Shown: positions 1 to 10,848 of the stretch, piece after piece
Position numbering within the stretch: the first letter of the stretch is position 1
How the letters are laid out: each line of letters starts with the position of its first letter
NCBI GenBank assembly: GCA_002929135.1
Contig: PESC01000036.1
Coordinates: forward strand, 1-45,850
Source of the DNA: Methylomonas sp.
GTDB taxonomy: Bacteria; Pseudomonadota; Gammaproteobacteria; Methylococcales; Methylomonadaceae
DNA: 45,850 nucleotides
Direction: 5' to 3'
Position numbers and translations under genes: made by a program
The notes under the pieces: generated by a model
Database searches by the model: none
What the model saw: only the letters and a program-made list of their open reading frames with translations
What the model was told of the DNA's origin: nothing

Positions 1-59
1 TTTCAGGCTGTTTGTACTAGCTGCACATTCAAAAAAACCGTACCAACACAACACCTTGC

Positions 60-85
60 TACCGGCTCCATGCCGGTATTTTTTT
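60..85 (+). terminator. Intrinsic terminator before the origin
   Basis: A perfect 7-bp stem (TACCGGC, 60-66, with GCCGGTA, 72-78) has a 5-nt loop and is followed by seven T residues. It reads on the plus strand and probably ends a gene lying before the window. In many relatives that gene would be dnaA, but this cannot be seen here. Confidence 0.85.
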
Positions 86-150
86 GCCTGACGTTTTCTG
101 CCCGGCGTGCCAAGGTCAAGCATTTGCTCGCCTAGGTGCCTGCCACGATA

Positions 151-600
151 CCATCCACAACTGTGTAAAAGTTTGTTGTTAAACATGCGAATAATCTGTG
201 TATAAACGGTCTGTTTTTCGAGCATTACGAGCTATCCACAGCTTGGTCACAAGCTTAAATGGCCGTGAAATACAGATTTAATTTCAAATAACCAATTGTT
301 TTTTATAATTAAAACAATGTTTTCAACAGAATTTTCAACGCTAATAGTAATAATCAATTTAAAAACAATAGCCTTATTATGATTACGCAAACTGCAGTCG
401 ATCGTTGATCCAGCCGTACCCCCTTGATTTTTCATTCGGCTCACGCGCTCACAAACGTTTTATAATCATCGGCCCTGCCTGTGGACAAGTTTGTCAATAT
501 ATAGGTTTGTTTTTTGTAGAAAATCTGTGGATAAAAAAGGATTTTTGGTTTTTCCACAAACCATCAACAACACAAGATAGTGGTTAAACTCAAGGTGATT
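151..600. other. oriC: Probable chromosomal replication origin (oriC)
   Basis: This gene-free stretch before dnaN holds several matches to the DnaA box TTWTNCACA. Exact matches lie at 162-170 (minus), 197-205 (minus), 526-534 (minus, the classical TTATCCACA) and 550-558 (plus). One-mismatch versions lie at 232-240 (plus) and 480-488 (minus), and a two-mismatch version at 151-159. The boxes form two groups on either side of a very AT-rich segment. Two GATC sites occur at 400-410. Box clustering, AT-rich DNA and the neighbouring dnaN-recF-gyrB genes together support an origin. Origin activity itself is inferred. Confidence 0.8.
270..385. other. AT-rich segment, candidate DNA unwinding element
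   Basis: This stretch is made almost entirely of A and T runs and lies between the two groups of DnaA boxes. Origins of this type have an easily melted segment beside the boxes, so this is the natural candidate. No 13-mer repeat was clearly recognised. Confidence 0.5.
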
Positions 601-685
601 TACGTTTAAGTATATGATTTAAATCTTAAATTTATACTTGATCACAGAATTAAACAACGTAACAGTAGTTATAAAGAATAAATAC

Positions 686-1789
686 ATGAAACTGATTATT
701 AGCAAGAATCAACTACTGCCCGCATTGCAGCAAATCGTCAGCGTTATCGAAAAACGCCACACTCTGCCGATACTGGCCAATGTTTTGATGGAGGCGAGGC
801 AAGACCAGTTGGTCATGACGGGAACCGATACCGAGATACAACTGATAACCCAGCTGAGACTGGATACGATCGAGCAAACCGGTGACATCACGGTACCGGC
901 CCGCAAGTTTCTCGACATCGTGCGCTTGTTGCCCGGCGATGCAGACATTCGCTTTGAGGTTATCGACGACAAAGTCAAACTGACCTCGGGCCGCGCTCGC
1001 TTTTCATTGAGCACCCTACCCGCCGAGCACTACCCGGATTTCAATGAATCGGAATACGAATCCCAGTTTCTGATTAACGCCGGAAAATTCAAAAAAGGCT
1101 TGGATAAAACAGTGTTCTGCATGGCAAGCCAGGATGTCCGTTATTACCTGAATGGTCTGCTTTTACACATCAGCAACGCGCGGCTGAAAATGGTGGCCTC
1201 GGACGGCCATCGATTGTCGATTTTCGAAGACGACATCGGCCAGCCGACGGGTTTTGAATCACGCATCATCATTCCCCGTAAAGCAGTACAGGAACTTGGC
1301 CGTTTGCTCGATGATGCCGACGCTGAGTTGAGCATTCAGTTTTCCGCCAACACCCTCCGCGTTTACTACAAGGATGCCGTGTTTTCATCGAAATTGATCG
1401 ACGCCAAGTTTCCCGATTTCGGCAAAGTGTTCAATCAAGCCTTCATGTCACCGCTGCGGGTTCAAAAACAACTGCTACGCGATGCCCTGACCCGGGTTGC
1501 TATTCTGTCGAATGAAAAATATAAAGGGGTAAGCTTCGATATTCGCAACGATGCCATCAAGTTGAGTGCGCATAATCCTGAGCACGACGAGGCCGAGGAA
1601 GAAATCCTCGTCGACTCGTCCGGCGAAGCCTTGTCCATTTCATTCAATGCGCAATACATGCTGGATGCGCTGAGCAATGTCGATGGCGAACGGGCGACGC
1701 TAACCATCGCCAGCAACGCCAGCAGTTGTTTCATTGAAGATGAGGAATCATCGCAATATCGCTTCATCGTCATGCCGATGCGGATTTGA
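686..1789 (+). CDS. dnaN: DNA polymerase III beta subunit (sliding clamp)
   Basis: The 367-residue product is the ring-shaped clamp that holds DNA polymerase III on DNA. The family start (MKLIISKNQLLPALQQI) is at the ATG at 686. An in-frame TTG at 638 would add 16 residues that do not belong to the family, so 686 was chosen although the ribosome site is weak. The protein has the usual length of three clamp domains and ends in the typical VMPMRI tail. recF follows after 9 bases, so the two are probably co-transcribed. The gene sits directly after the origin region. Confidence 0.97.
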   Translation: MKLIISKNQLLPALQQIVSVIEKRHTLPILANVLMEARQDQLVMTGTDTEIQLITQLRLDTIEQTGDITVPARKFLDIVRLLPGDADIRFEVIDDKVKLTSGRARFSLSTLPAEHYPDFNESEYESQFLINAGKFKKGLDKTVFCMASQDVRYYLNGLLLHISNARLKMVASDGHRLSIFEDDIGQPTGFESRIIIPRKAVQELGRLLDDADAELSIQFSANTLRVYYKDAVFSSKLIDAKFPDFGKVFNQAFMSPLRVQKQLLRDALTRVAILSNEKYKGVSFDIRNDAIKLSAHNPEHDEAEEEILVDSSGEALSISFNAQYMLDALSNVDGERATLTIASNASSCFIEDEESSQYRFIVMPMRI

Positions 1790-1798
1790 TGCCCTGAC

Positions 1799-2869
1799 AT
1801 GACCTTATTGAAACTGGATGTTTTTGCGGTCAGAAACATCTGTTCGGCGACACTATTGCCGTCACCGAAGATGAATGTCATAACCGGCGCCAATGGCAGC
1901 GGCAAAAGCACGTTACTGGAAGCTATTTTCATTTTGGGGCGGGCACGTTCGTTTCGAACCCATCACATCAAGCAAGCCATTGCCTTCGATCAGCCCGAAC
2001 TGATTGTTTCGGCGCAAAACCTGAGCTTGTCTTCGACGACTACATTGGGCATTCGGCTCGATGGTAAACACTTTGACATTCGCATCGATCAGGAAAATCG
2101 GCAAAAAGCCGATCTGGCCTACGCTTTTCCCGTGCAATTGATACACCCCAAAAGTTACCGGCTATTGGATGCTGGGCCGCAATACCGGCGCGAATTCATC
2201 GACTGGGGCAGCTTCAATGATGATAGAAATTTTCTGCCGCAATGGCGCTTGTTCAGCAAGGCGCTACAGCAGCGCAACGCCCTGCTCAAAACCCGGCAAG
2301 CGCATCAACTCGATGTCTGGGATGCCGAGCTGGCACACTACGGTGCGCAAATCGATCAATTGCGCAAAACCTACTTTGCTGCATTGCAGCCACTGTACGA
2401 GGCGTTGGCGGATCATTTTCTGGGGGAGTCGTCGGTTGCTTTGCGATTTGATAGCGGTTGGCATCGCGATCTTTCCCTGGAGCAATCGTTGAAAAACGAC
2501 CGTGATCGTGATTTACGCTACGGCTTCACCCATAGCGGCCCGCATCGCGCCGATTTTCAGGTTTATCATCAAAACCGGTTGGCCAAAGACTATCTGTCAC
2601 GTGGCCAGCAAAAGCTGTTGATGCTGGCCTTGATGCTGGCACAAGTGGTGTTGATAGACGGTAACAGCCAGCGCGATTGCTGTATTCTCATCGACGACCT
2701 GGCGTCGGAATTGGATGCCGTAAACAGTGCAAAATTGCTAAAATACCTCACCCATCTCAAGAGCCAGGTGTTCATGACCGGCACGGATTCAATGGCTTTT
2801 GGTGTTCTCGACGACTTGACTGACTACAAACTGTTTCACGTGGAACAAGGCCGGATTCAAATACCGTGA
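1799..2869 (+). CDS. recF: DNA replication and repair protein RecF
   Basis: The 356-residue SMC-like ATPase helps load RecA at single-strand gaps. The Walker A motif GANGSGKST is at residues 30-38. The ABC-type signature (YLSRGQQKLL) and a Walker B region (CCILIDDLASELD) are in the last third, as expected for RecF. The ATG at 1799 lies 9 bases after the dnaN stop. The order dnaN-recF-gyrB is the common bacterial replication cluster. Confidence 0.96.
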   Translation: MTLLKLDVFAVRNICSATLLPSPKMNVITGANGSGKSTLLEAIFILGRARSFRTHHIKQAIAFDQPELIVSAQNLSLSSTTTLGIRLDGKHFDIRIDQENRQKADLAYAFPVQLIHPKSYRLLDAGPQYRREFIDWGSFNDDRNFLPQWRLFSKALQQRNALLKTRQAHQLDVWDAELAHYGAQIDQLRKTYFAALQPLYEALADHFLGESSVALRFDSGWHRDLSLEQSLKNDRDRDLRYGFTHSGPHRADFQVYHQNRLAKDYLSRGQQKLLMLALMLAQVVLIDGNSQRDCCILIDDLASELDAVNSAKLLKYLTHLKSQVFMTGTDSMAFGVLDDLTDYKLFHVEQGRIQIP

Positions 2870-2979
2870 CGTTCCCTGGAATCCCGCTTCAAAAAAACAA
2901 TTACAAGCCTGTATCGACAGCCTGCCTGAATCAGGGGGCTGCATTCGGCATTGTCGTAATAAAAAAACACGACGGATAA

Positions 2980-5391
<2,412 letters not shown>

Positions 5392-5474
5392 GACTGGCTT
5401 GCAAATATAACCGCGTGAGCCTGTTCCTGGCAGCCTCCTGGAACCCTTATCGCCAGCCCGCGCCGATACTCCGG

Positions 5475-5480
5475 TATAAT
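5475..5480 (+). promoter_or_regulatory. -10 box of the rnpB promoter
   Basis: A perfect TATAAT lies 8-10 bases before the expected 5' end of the RNase P RNA. The matching -35 region is weak. The position relative to the RNA supports the call. Confidence 0.65.
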
Positions 5481-5485
5481 GAGCG

Positions 5486-5836
5486 CCGAGTTGGCCGAAC
5501 AGTCGCCGTTTTACCTTGCGTAAAAGGGAGGAAAGTCCGGGCTCCACAGGGCAGGGTGCCAGGTAATGCCTGGGAGGCGCGAGCCTACGGAAAGTGCCAC
5601 AGAAAATATACCGCCAGGTTTCTCGTAAACCCGGTAAGGGTGAAATGGTGCGGTAAGAGCGCACCGCGCGGCTGGCAACAGTCGTGGCAGGGAAAACCCC
5701 ACCCGGAGCAAGATCAAATAGAGGCGCATACGCGCGGCCCGCGCGGCGCCTGGGTAGATCGCTGGAGCGGCAAGGTGACTTGCCGCCTAGATGAATGGCT
5801 GTTCACGACAGAACCCGGCTTATAGGCCAACTCGCT
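5486..5836 (+). ncRNA. rnpB: RNase P RNA (type A)
   Basis: This is the catalytic RNA that trims the 5' ends of tRNA precursors. The conserved core is plain: GAGGAAAGTCCGGGCTCC near 5529, the GGTAAGAGCGCACCGC segment near 5652, the ACCCGGAGCAAG segment near 5701, and the 3' block GACAGAACCCGGCTTA at 5809-5824. The start GAGTTGGCC (5488-5496) pairs with GGCCAACTC (5825-5833) as the closing P1 helix, which fixes both ends to within a few bases. No T-rich terminator follows. The mtnB start codon is only about 22 bases downstream. Confidence 0.97.
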
Positions 5837-5857
5837 TTCTTGCGCAATTCAAACCCC

Positions 5858-6481
5858 ATGACCCACGACAGTGACGAATTTTCCCGCCAGGCCGATGCGT
5901 TGATCGAGGTCGGGCGTTTTATCGACAGCAAGGGCTGGGTGCCTGCCACCAGCGGCAATTTTTCTGCCCGCCTGAGCGATGGCAGCATTGCGGTTACGGT
6001 ATCTGGCCGCCACAAGGGTCGTTTGCAAACCGACGACATCATGCGCGTCGATGCCGAAGGCCACTCGCTGGATGGCAAAAAACCCTCGGCGGAAACCCTG
6101 CTGCACACCGCGCTTTACCGGCGTTACCCTGACGTTCATGCCGTGCTGCACCCGCATTCGATGCAGGCAACCTTGGTGGCACGCCTGTTCGGCCATGAAC
6201 TGGTGCTGGAAAACTACGAACTGCTCAAAGCCCTGACCGGCATAACCAGCCACGAATCCCGCATCGTCATCCCCATTTTTGCCAACGACCAGAACATCTC
6301 CCGTCTGGCCGCCATCGTCGATGATTACCTCGACCGCCACAATGATATTCATGCCTATGTCATCGCCGGCCATGGTTTTTATACCTGGGGACCATCGATA
6401 GACGATGCCTTGCGTCATCTGGAAGCGCTGGAATTTTTGTTCGACTGTGAAATTCGCCTGCACGGAGTCAAATTCCCATGA
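5858..6481 (+). CDS. mtnB: Methylthioribulose-1-phosphate dehydratase
   Basis: The 207-residue enzyme dehydrates 5-methylthioribulose 1-phosphate to the diketo compound in the methionine salvage pathway. It belongs to the class II aldolase fold. The zinc-binding HPH motif is at residues 98-100 and a third histidine (AGHG) near 172; TSGNFSAR at 31-38 is the phosphate-binding signature. The ATG at 5858 was chosen because an earlier in-frame ATG at 5795 lies inside the RNase P RNA. The stop overlaps the mtnD start (ATGA), so the genes are coupled. No strong ribosome site is visible. Confidence 0.93.
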   Translation: MTHDSDEFSRQADALIEVGRFIDSKGWVPATSGNFSARLSDGSIAVTVSGRHKGRLQTDDIMRVDAEGHSLDGKKPSAETLLHTALYRRYPDVHAVLHPHSMQATLVARLFGHELVLENYELLKALTGITSHESRIVIPIFANDQNISRLAAIVDDYLDRHNDIHAYVIAGHGFYTWGPSIDDALRHLEALEFLFDCEIRLHGVKFP

Positions 6482-7035
6482 CCGTACTGACTGTTTACCC
6501 CGACAATGCGCCGCAAAACGGCGTTACCTTGCGCGACATCGACACCATCAGCAACGAGCTTGGTCGTATCGGTGTGCAATTCGAACGCTGGCAGGCCGAT
6601 TGCGCATTCGCTAGCGATGCCGACGCCGATAGCGTGCTGAACGCCTACCAATCCTCCATAGCCCGCCTGAAACAACACTATGGCTTCCAGTCGGTCGATG
6701 TCATCAGCCTGAAGCCCGACCATCCCAACAAACAGGCGCTACGGCAGAAATTTCTGGCCGAACACACCCACGCCGATTTCGAAGTGCGCTTCTTCGTCGA
6801 AGGCAAGGGCTTGTTCTTCCTGCACGCGGGTAGTCAAGTTCATGCGCTGCTGTGTGAACAGGGCGACCTCATCAGCGTACCGGCAGATACGCCGCACTGG
6901 TTCGACATGGGCGAAAACCCGGATTTCAAATGCATCCGTTTATTCACCACCGAAGACGGCTGGATCGCCGATTTCACCGGCAGCGACATCGCACTACGCT
7001 TTCCAACCTTCGATCAATACTTGGCAACCGTATGA
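6478..7035 (+). CDS. mtnD: Acireductone dioxygenase
   Basis: This 185-residue cupin converts acireductone and oxygen to the 2-keto acid precursor of methionine (iron form) or to an off-pathway product (nickel form). The metal ligands follow the family pattern: H96, H98 and E102 in EHTHADFEVRFFVEG, and H140 in PADTPHWFDMG. It overlaps mtnB by 4 bases and mtnC by 4 bases, which indicates one transcript and translational coupling. The bound metal cannot be read from sequence. Confidence 0.95.
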   Translation: MTVLTVYPDNAPQNGVTLRDIDTISNELGRIGVQFERWQADCAFASDADADSVLNAYQSSIARLKQHYGFQSVDVISLKPDHPNKQALRQKFLAEHTHADFEVRFFVEGKGLFFLHAGSQVHALLCEQGDLISVPADTPHWFDMGENPDFKCIRLFTTEDGWIADFTGSDIALRFPTFDQYLATV

Positions 7036-7706
7036 TCCAGGCTATTGTCACCGACATCGAAGGCACCACGTCCTCGTTGTCGTTCGTCAAAGACGTTTTG
7101 TTTCCCTACGCCCGCCAGCATCTGGCAGATTTCATCCGCCAGCACCAGCACACTACCGACGTTGCCAGCCTGCTCGCCGATGCCCGAAGTCTGGTGGGCA
7201 ACGATGGTAGCCTAGACAGCCTGATCGATCAGTTTCTGCACTGGATGGACGAAGACCGCAAGATCACGCCGCTGAAATCGTTGCAAGGCCTGATCTGGCT
7301 GGAGGGCTATCAGCAGGGCGCATTCAAGGGCCATATCTACCCGGATGCCGTGCACCAATTACAGGCCTGGAACGCCCAAGGCATTGCGCTGTACGTCTAT
7401 TCATCCGGCTCGGTACAAGCACAGAAACTGCTGTTTGGCCACAGCGATGTCGGCGACCTGACGCCGTTGTTCGCAGGCTATTTCGACACCTGCATCGGCG
7501 GCAAGCGCGAAGCCGCATCCTACCGGCGTATTGCTGGCCACATCGGCCTGCCTGCCGAACACATCCTGTTTTTGTCCGACATCCGCGAAGAACTGGACGC
7601 CGCTCGCGCAGCCGGTATGGCCACCCGCTGGCTGGTACGCGAGCAAGCCCGCACCGACGACGCCGTTCATACCCAGGTTGTCGACTTCGACGCGATTGCG
7701 TTTTGA
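7032..7706 (+). CDS. mtnC: Enolase-phosphatase E1 of methionine salvage
   Basis: The 224-residue HAD-family enzyme enolises and dephosphorylates 2,3-diketo-5-methylthiopentyl-1-phosphate, feeding MtnD. HAD motif I is DIEGTT at residues 8-13, motif II is YSSGS, and motif III/IV is [17 protein letters not shown]. The ATG at 7032 overlaps the mtnD stop. A longer open frame begins at 6930 inside mtnD, but those residues do not belong to the family. The isomerase MtnA and phosphorylase MtnP of the same pathway are not in this window. Confidence 0.95.
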   Translation: MIQAIVTDIEGTTSSLSFVKDVLFPYARQHLADFIRQHQHTTDVASLLADARSLVGNDGSLDSLIDQFLHWMDEDRKITPLKSLQGLIWLEGYQQGAFKGHIYPDAVHQLQAWNAQGIALYVYSSGSVQAQKLLFGHSDVGDLTPLFAGYFDTCIGGKREAASYRRIAGHIGLPAEHILFLSDIREELDAARAAGMATRWLVREQARTDDAVHTQVVDFDAIAF

Positions 7707-7722
7707 TCACTCATTCACCCGA

Positions 7723-8610
7723 ATGAAAATCGCCATTCTGTCCCGCGATGCCACGCTGTATTCCAGCGTGCGCCTGATGGATGCCGCAGCGGCGCGGGGC
7801 CACGACGCCCGTGTGCTCGACCCGACGCACTGCTACATGAACATCACCTCGATGAAGCCGTCGATTCATTACCAGGGTGAGAATCTGCTGGGCTACGATG
7901 CCGTCATTCCGCGCATCGGTGCTTCCATCACCTTTTACGGCACGGCGGTATTGCGCCAGTTCGAAGTCATGAACATCTTCTGCCTGAACGATTCGGCAGC
8001 CATCAGCCGGTCGCGCAACAAAATGGCCGCCAGCCAGTTGCTGGCGCGCAAAGGTATCGACATGCCGATCACGGCATTTGCCCACAACCCCGACAATATC
8101 GAAGACCTCATCGCCGAAGTGGGAGGCGCACCGCTGGTGGTCAAACTGGTCGAAGGCTCGCAAGGCATAGGCGTGGTACTAGCAGAAACCGACAATGCCG
8201 CCCGCAGCGTGATTCAGGCCTTCATGTGCCTGAATGCCAACATCATGGTGCAGGAATTCATCGAAGAAGCTCGTGGCACCGACATCCGTTGTTTCGTGAT
8301 TGGCGACAAAGTGGTGGCCGCCATCAAGCGTCAGGGCAAGGACGACGAATTTCGCTCCAACCTGCATCGCGGCGGCAGTGCAAGCGAAGTTCGGCTGACG
8401 CCACAGGAACGCGCGACGGCAGTGCGGGCGGCAAAAATCATGGGGTTGAATGTTTGCGGCGTAGACTTGCTACGATCATCGCGCGGCCCACTGGTGATCG
8501 AAATCAACTCATCACCCGGACTCGAAGGCATCGAAAAAGCCACCGGCAAAGACATCGCCAACCTGATGATCGATTACATCGAAAAAAGTCTGGCAGGCAA
8601 GGCCAAATAG
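7723..8610 (+). CDS. rimK: RimK-type alpha-L-glutamate ligase
   Basis: The 295-residue ATP-grasp enzyme closely follows E. coli RimK along its whole length (MKIAILSRD start, [59 protein letters not shown]). RimK adds glutamates to the C-terminus of ribosomal protein S6 and can make polyglutamate. The start at 7723 matches the family start; the open frame extends upstream into mtnC in another frame and was not used. It lies 16 bases after mtnC, but a functional link to methionine salvage is not known to me. Confidence 0.92.
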   Translation: MKIAILSRDATLYSSVRLMDAAAARGHDARVLDPTHCYMNITSMKPSIHYQGENLLGYDAVIPRIGASITFYGTAVLRQFEVMNIFCLNDSAAISRSRNKMAASQLLARKGIDMPITAFAHNPDNIEDLIAEVGGAPLVVKLVEGSQGIGVVLAETDNAARSVIQAFMCLNANIMVQEFIEEARGTDIRCFVIGDKVVAAIKRQGKDDEFRSNLHRGGSASEVRLTPQERATAVRAAKIMGLNVCGVDLLRSSRGPLVIEINSSPGLEGIEKATGKDIANLMIDYIEKSLAGKAK

Positions 8611-8733
8611 ATTGGGTCACTATTCAGTGTCCATTCCGTAGGATGCGGTTCTTTATGGCTTCACTTCGTCCCCGTGAGAATCAGCATTACCCCGCCGTGA
8701 TTTGCACAACAACCTTCCAGGCCGAGACAATAC

Positions 8734-9120
8734 ATGCAAAACAAATTCCTTAACACCGGTCAGCCGGGTTTCCGTCCGTTGCGCAAATTCATGGTCTGTC
8801 TTTCCGGCTTTCGCTACGCCGTCGCTTACGACTTCAGCGTGGCCTATAAATGCGTGTTGTCGGTGCCGATATTGATCGTGTGTTTTTACTATCGACAATG
8901 GGTTGATTTTTTGTCGGTGTTTGCGGCAACAGGCCTGATGCTGATTGCGGAAATGTTCAATACCGCAGTGGAAGCCCTCTGCGATTTCGTGGAATCCGGC
9001 CATAACCACAAAATTCGTGTCATCAAGGATATTGCCGCTGCTGCCACCGGTATCGCCATTTTGATCTGGATTGCAGTCATTGCCGCTGAATCGACCAGGT
9101 TATGGCAGGCGTTTGCCTGA
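8734..9120 (+). CDS. dgkA: Diacylglycerol kinase (DgkA family)
   Basis: The 128-residue integral membrane kinase has three predicted transmembrane helices, at about residues 40-53, 57-75 and 100-118. The family signature E73-xx-NTAVEALCDFV and the following IKDIAAAATG segment are present, with the usual active-site acidic residues. The enzyme phosphorylates diacylglycerol, or undecaprenol in some relatives, at the inner membrane. The N-terminal segment of about 30 residues is somewhat longer than in E. coli DgkA. A 123-base gap separates it from rimK. Confidence 0.88.
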   Translation: MQNKFLNTGQPGFRPLRKFMVCLSGFRYAVAYDFSVAYKCVLSVPILIVCFYYRQWVDFLSVFAATGLMLIAEMFNTAVEALCDFVESGHNHKIRVIKDIAAAATGIAILIWIAVIAAESTRLWQAFA

Positions 9121-9173
9121 CGACAACGGCGTCGGTAACAGCGATTTCAACAATCTATCAGGAGGCATTTCAA

Positions 9174-9710
9174 GTGAAAACAAGAGACAGACGCCACGGT
9201 CTGGTGCTGGTACATACCGGCGAAGGCAAAGGTAAATCGTCCAGCGCCTTCGGCATGGTGTTCCGTGCTGCGGGTTGGGGCATGAAGGTTTGCGTGATTC
9301 AATTCATCAAAGGCCAGTGGCAAACCGGCGAGCAGAAGGCCGCCGAACGTTTCGACACCATCGAATGGCATGCCTTGGGTGATGGTTTTACCTGGGATAC
9401 CCAAAATCCGGCGCAAGACATCCAGACCAGCCGCGAAATTTGGCAATTGGCCAAGCAAAAAATCGAGTTCGGCGATTTCGACATGATCGTGCTCGACGAA
9501 ATCAATTATTGCTGTGGTTACGGCTGGATCAGCGGTGATGAAATCGCCGAATTCATCCGCAACCACAAACCGGCGTGGCAGCACTTGATTCTGACCGGTC
9601 GCAATGCACCGCCTGAACTGATAGCCTCAGCCCATACCGTCACGGCGATGACCCGCATCAAACACGCCTTCGAAACCGGCATCAAGGCCGAGCAGGGTGT
9701 TGAATTTTGA
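9174..9710 (+). CDS. cobO: Corrinoid (cobalamin) adenosyltransferase, CobA/CobO/BtuR type
   Basis: The 178-residue enzyme transfers the adenosyl group from ATP to cob(I)alamin or cobyrinate diamide. The P-loop GEGKGKSS is at residues 16-23, and FIKGQWQTGE and VLDEINYCCGYGW are family motifs. The start is GTG at 9174: a strong AGGAGG at 9160-9165 lies 8 bases before it and the family begins here. An ATG further upstream (9102) lies inside dgkA. No other cobalamin gene is nearby. Confidence 0.92.
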   Translation: MKTRDRRHGLVLVHTGEGKGKSSSAFGMVFRAAGWGMKVCVIQFIKGQWQTGEQKAAERFDTIEWHALGDGFTWDTQNPAQDIQTSREIWQLAKQKIEFGDFDMIVLDEINYCCGYGWISGDEIAEFIRNHKPAWQHLILTGRNAPPELIASAHTVTAMTRIKHAFETGIKAEQGVEF

Positions 9711-9776
9711 TCTGAAAAAATATGCGGAGTCTGGCAGAATCTGGCGTTTTTCAACCTTTAGCAATGGGCCGCAACC

Positions 9777-10187
9777 ATGCAACAACAAACCACACAACTG
9801 ATAGCAAACTATTACAAAGCCTTCAACGACGGCGACATGACTACGTTTCTGAGCCTGTTGACCGACGATGTGATTCACGACATCAACCAGGGCCAACGTG
9901 AACAAGGCAAGGCCACCTTTGCCAAATTCATGGACAAAATGAATCATCACTACCGTGAGCAACTGGTCGACATGGTCATCATGGCCAACGACGATGGCAG
10001 CCGCGCTGCCGCCGAATTCGTCGTACTGGGTGAATACCTCAATACCGACGAAGGTCTGCCCGAAGCCAATGGCCAGACTTACCGCCTGCCAGCCGGGGCC
10101 TTCTTCGATATTCGCGATGGCAAAGTTGCCCGTGTCACCAACTACTACAACCTGGGCGACTGGATTGCCCAGGTCGATCCGCAGTAA
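9777..10187 (+). CDS. NTF2-fold / ketosteroid isomerase-like protein
   Basis: The 136-residue protein has the SnoaL-like NTF2 fold: an N-terminal helix (QLIANYYKAFNDGDMTTFLSLLTDDVIHDIN) followed by alternating strands ending in FFDIRDGKVARVTNYYNLGDW. It resembles the subgroup annotated as ketosteroid isomerase-related proteins. It has no signal peptide. Members have varied or unknown functions, so no reaction is assigned. It is flanked by short intergenic gaps and looks like a single gene. Confidence 0.75.
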   Translation: MQQQTTQLIANYYKAFNDGDMTTFLSLLTDDVIHDINQGQREQGKATFAKFMDKMNHHYREQLVDMVIMANDDGSRAAAEFVVLGEYLNTDEGLPEANGQTYRLPAGAFFDIRDGKVARVTNYYNLGDWIAQVDPQ

Positions 10188-10196
10188 ATTTGCCGA

Positions 10197-10229
10197 AAGG
10201 GGGTTGGTAAGGTCGATTGTCGCCCCCTT
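10197..10229 (+). terminator. GC-rich hairpin after the NTF2-fold gene
   Basis: AAGGGGG (10197-10203) pairs with CCCCCTT (10223-10229) around a 19-base loop just after the stop at 10187. There is no T-run, so terminator function is uncertain. Confidence 0.35.
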
Positions 10230-10292
10230 GGACTTTGGCATAGAATCGCGTCTCCGCTTGCGGACAAACCAATCAACCCGAGGAGAACTGCC

Positions 10293-10685
10293 ATGAGTGA
10301 AGAAAGTAACGAAAAACCGCCAATGAGCGAGGCACAAAAACTGGTTTATGCCGTTGTCGGGGTTTTTGTCGTCGGTTTTTTATTGGTGGGCGCCAGTAAG
10401 GAACAAAGCAGCGAAGACAAAGAAGCGGCGGCACAGATCCGCTCGTTGGTAGCGATGCAGGAAATGGCCAATCAGAAGTGCCCTAAACTGATCGAGAACA
10501 AAACCGGTAGCCAGGTGTTCTTCCCGTCCAGAACCGATACCGACAAGGAAACCTACGTCACGATGGAGTGGACGGGTGAAGACGGCCAAAACTTCAAAAA
10601 AGCCACTTGCACCCTGCACATATCGCTGGGTGGCGTTTCCAAACTGGTGATCGACGACAAAGTCATCATCGACAAAAAAATCTGA
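10293..10685 (+). CDS. Small single-pass membrane protein of unknown function
   Basis: I do not recognise this 130-residue protein. A hydrophilic N-terminus of about 15 residues precedes one transmembrane helix (about 17-33, VYAVVGVFVVGFLLVGA). An extracytoplasmic-type domain of about 95 residues follows, with two cysteines (in NQKCPKLI and KKATCTLH) that could form a disulphide. A GAGGAG ribosome site lies about 8 bases before the ATG. The C-terminal part is rich in short beta-type segments. A sharp palindrome follows the stop. Confidence 0.75.
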   Translation: MSEESNEKPPMSEAQKLVYAVVGVFVVGFLLVGASKEQSSEDKEAAAQIRSLVAMQEMANQKCPKLIENKTGSQVFFPSRTDTDKETYVTMEWTGEDGQNFKKATCTLHISLGGVSKLVIDDKVIIDKKI

Positions 10686-10695
10686 ATTTCATCTT

Positions 10696-10725
10696 GTGTC
10701 ACCGGTTTATCCAAACCGGTGACAC
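10696..10725. terminator. Perfect 13-bp palindrome, possible terminator
   Basis: GTGTCACCGGTTT (10696-10708) and its exact complement AAACCGGTGACAC (10713-10725) enclose a 4-base loop, 11 bases after the preceding stop codon. The hairpin is very stable but no T-run follows on either strand. It could end transcription, protect the 3' end or be an operator. Confidence 0.45.
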
Positions 10726-10848
10726 GCAGACTGCACACAGCGGTGCAACGTTATCTTGTATCCCACTTCCTTTTCATGTCTTCGAGACGTGTGCATTCAG
10801 CGGGAACGATAAAACCTTCTAATCACCGTCTTTCAGGACATAAAAGAC

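Noticed and set aside
5415-5825. Open frame of 136 codons on the plus strand
   Set aside because: It runs through the RNase P RNA gene, whose conserved core explains the sequence.
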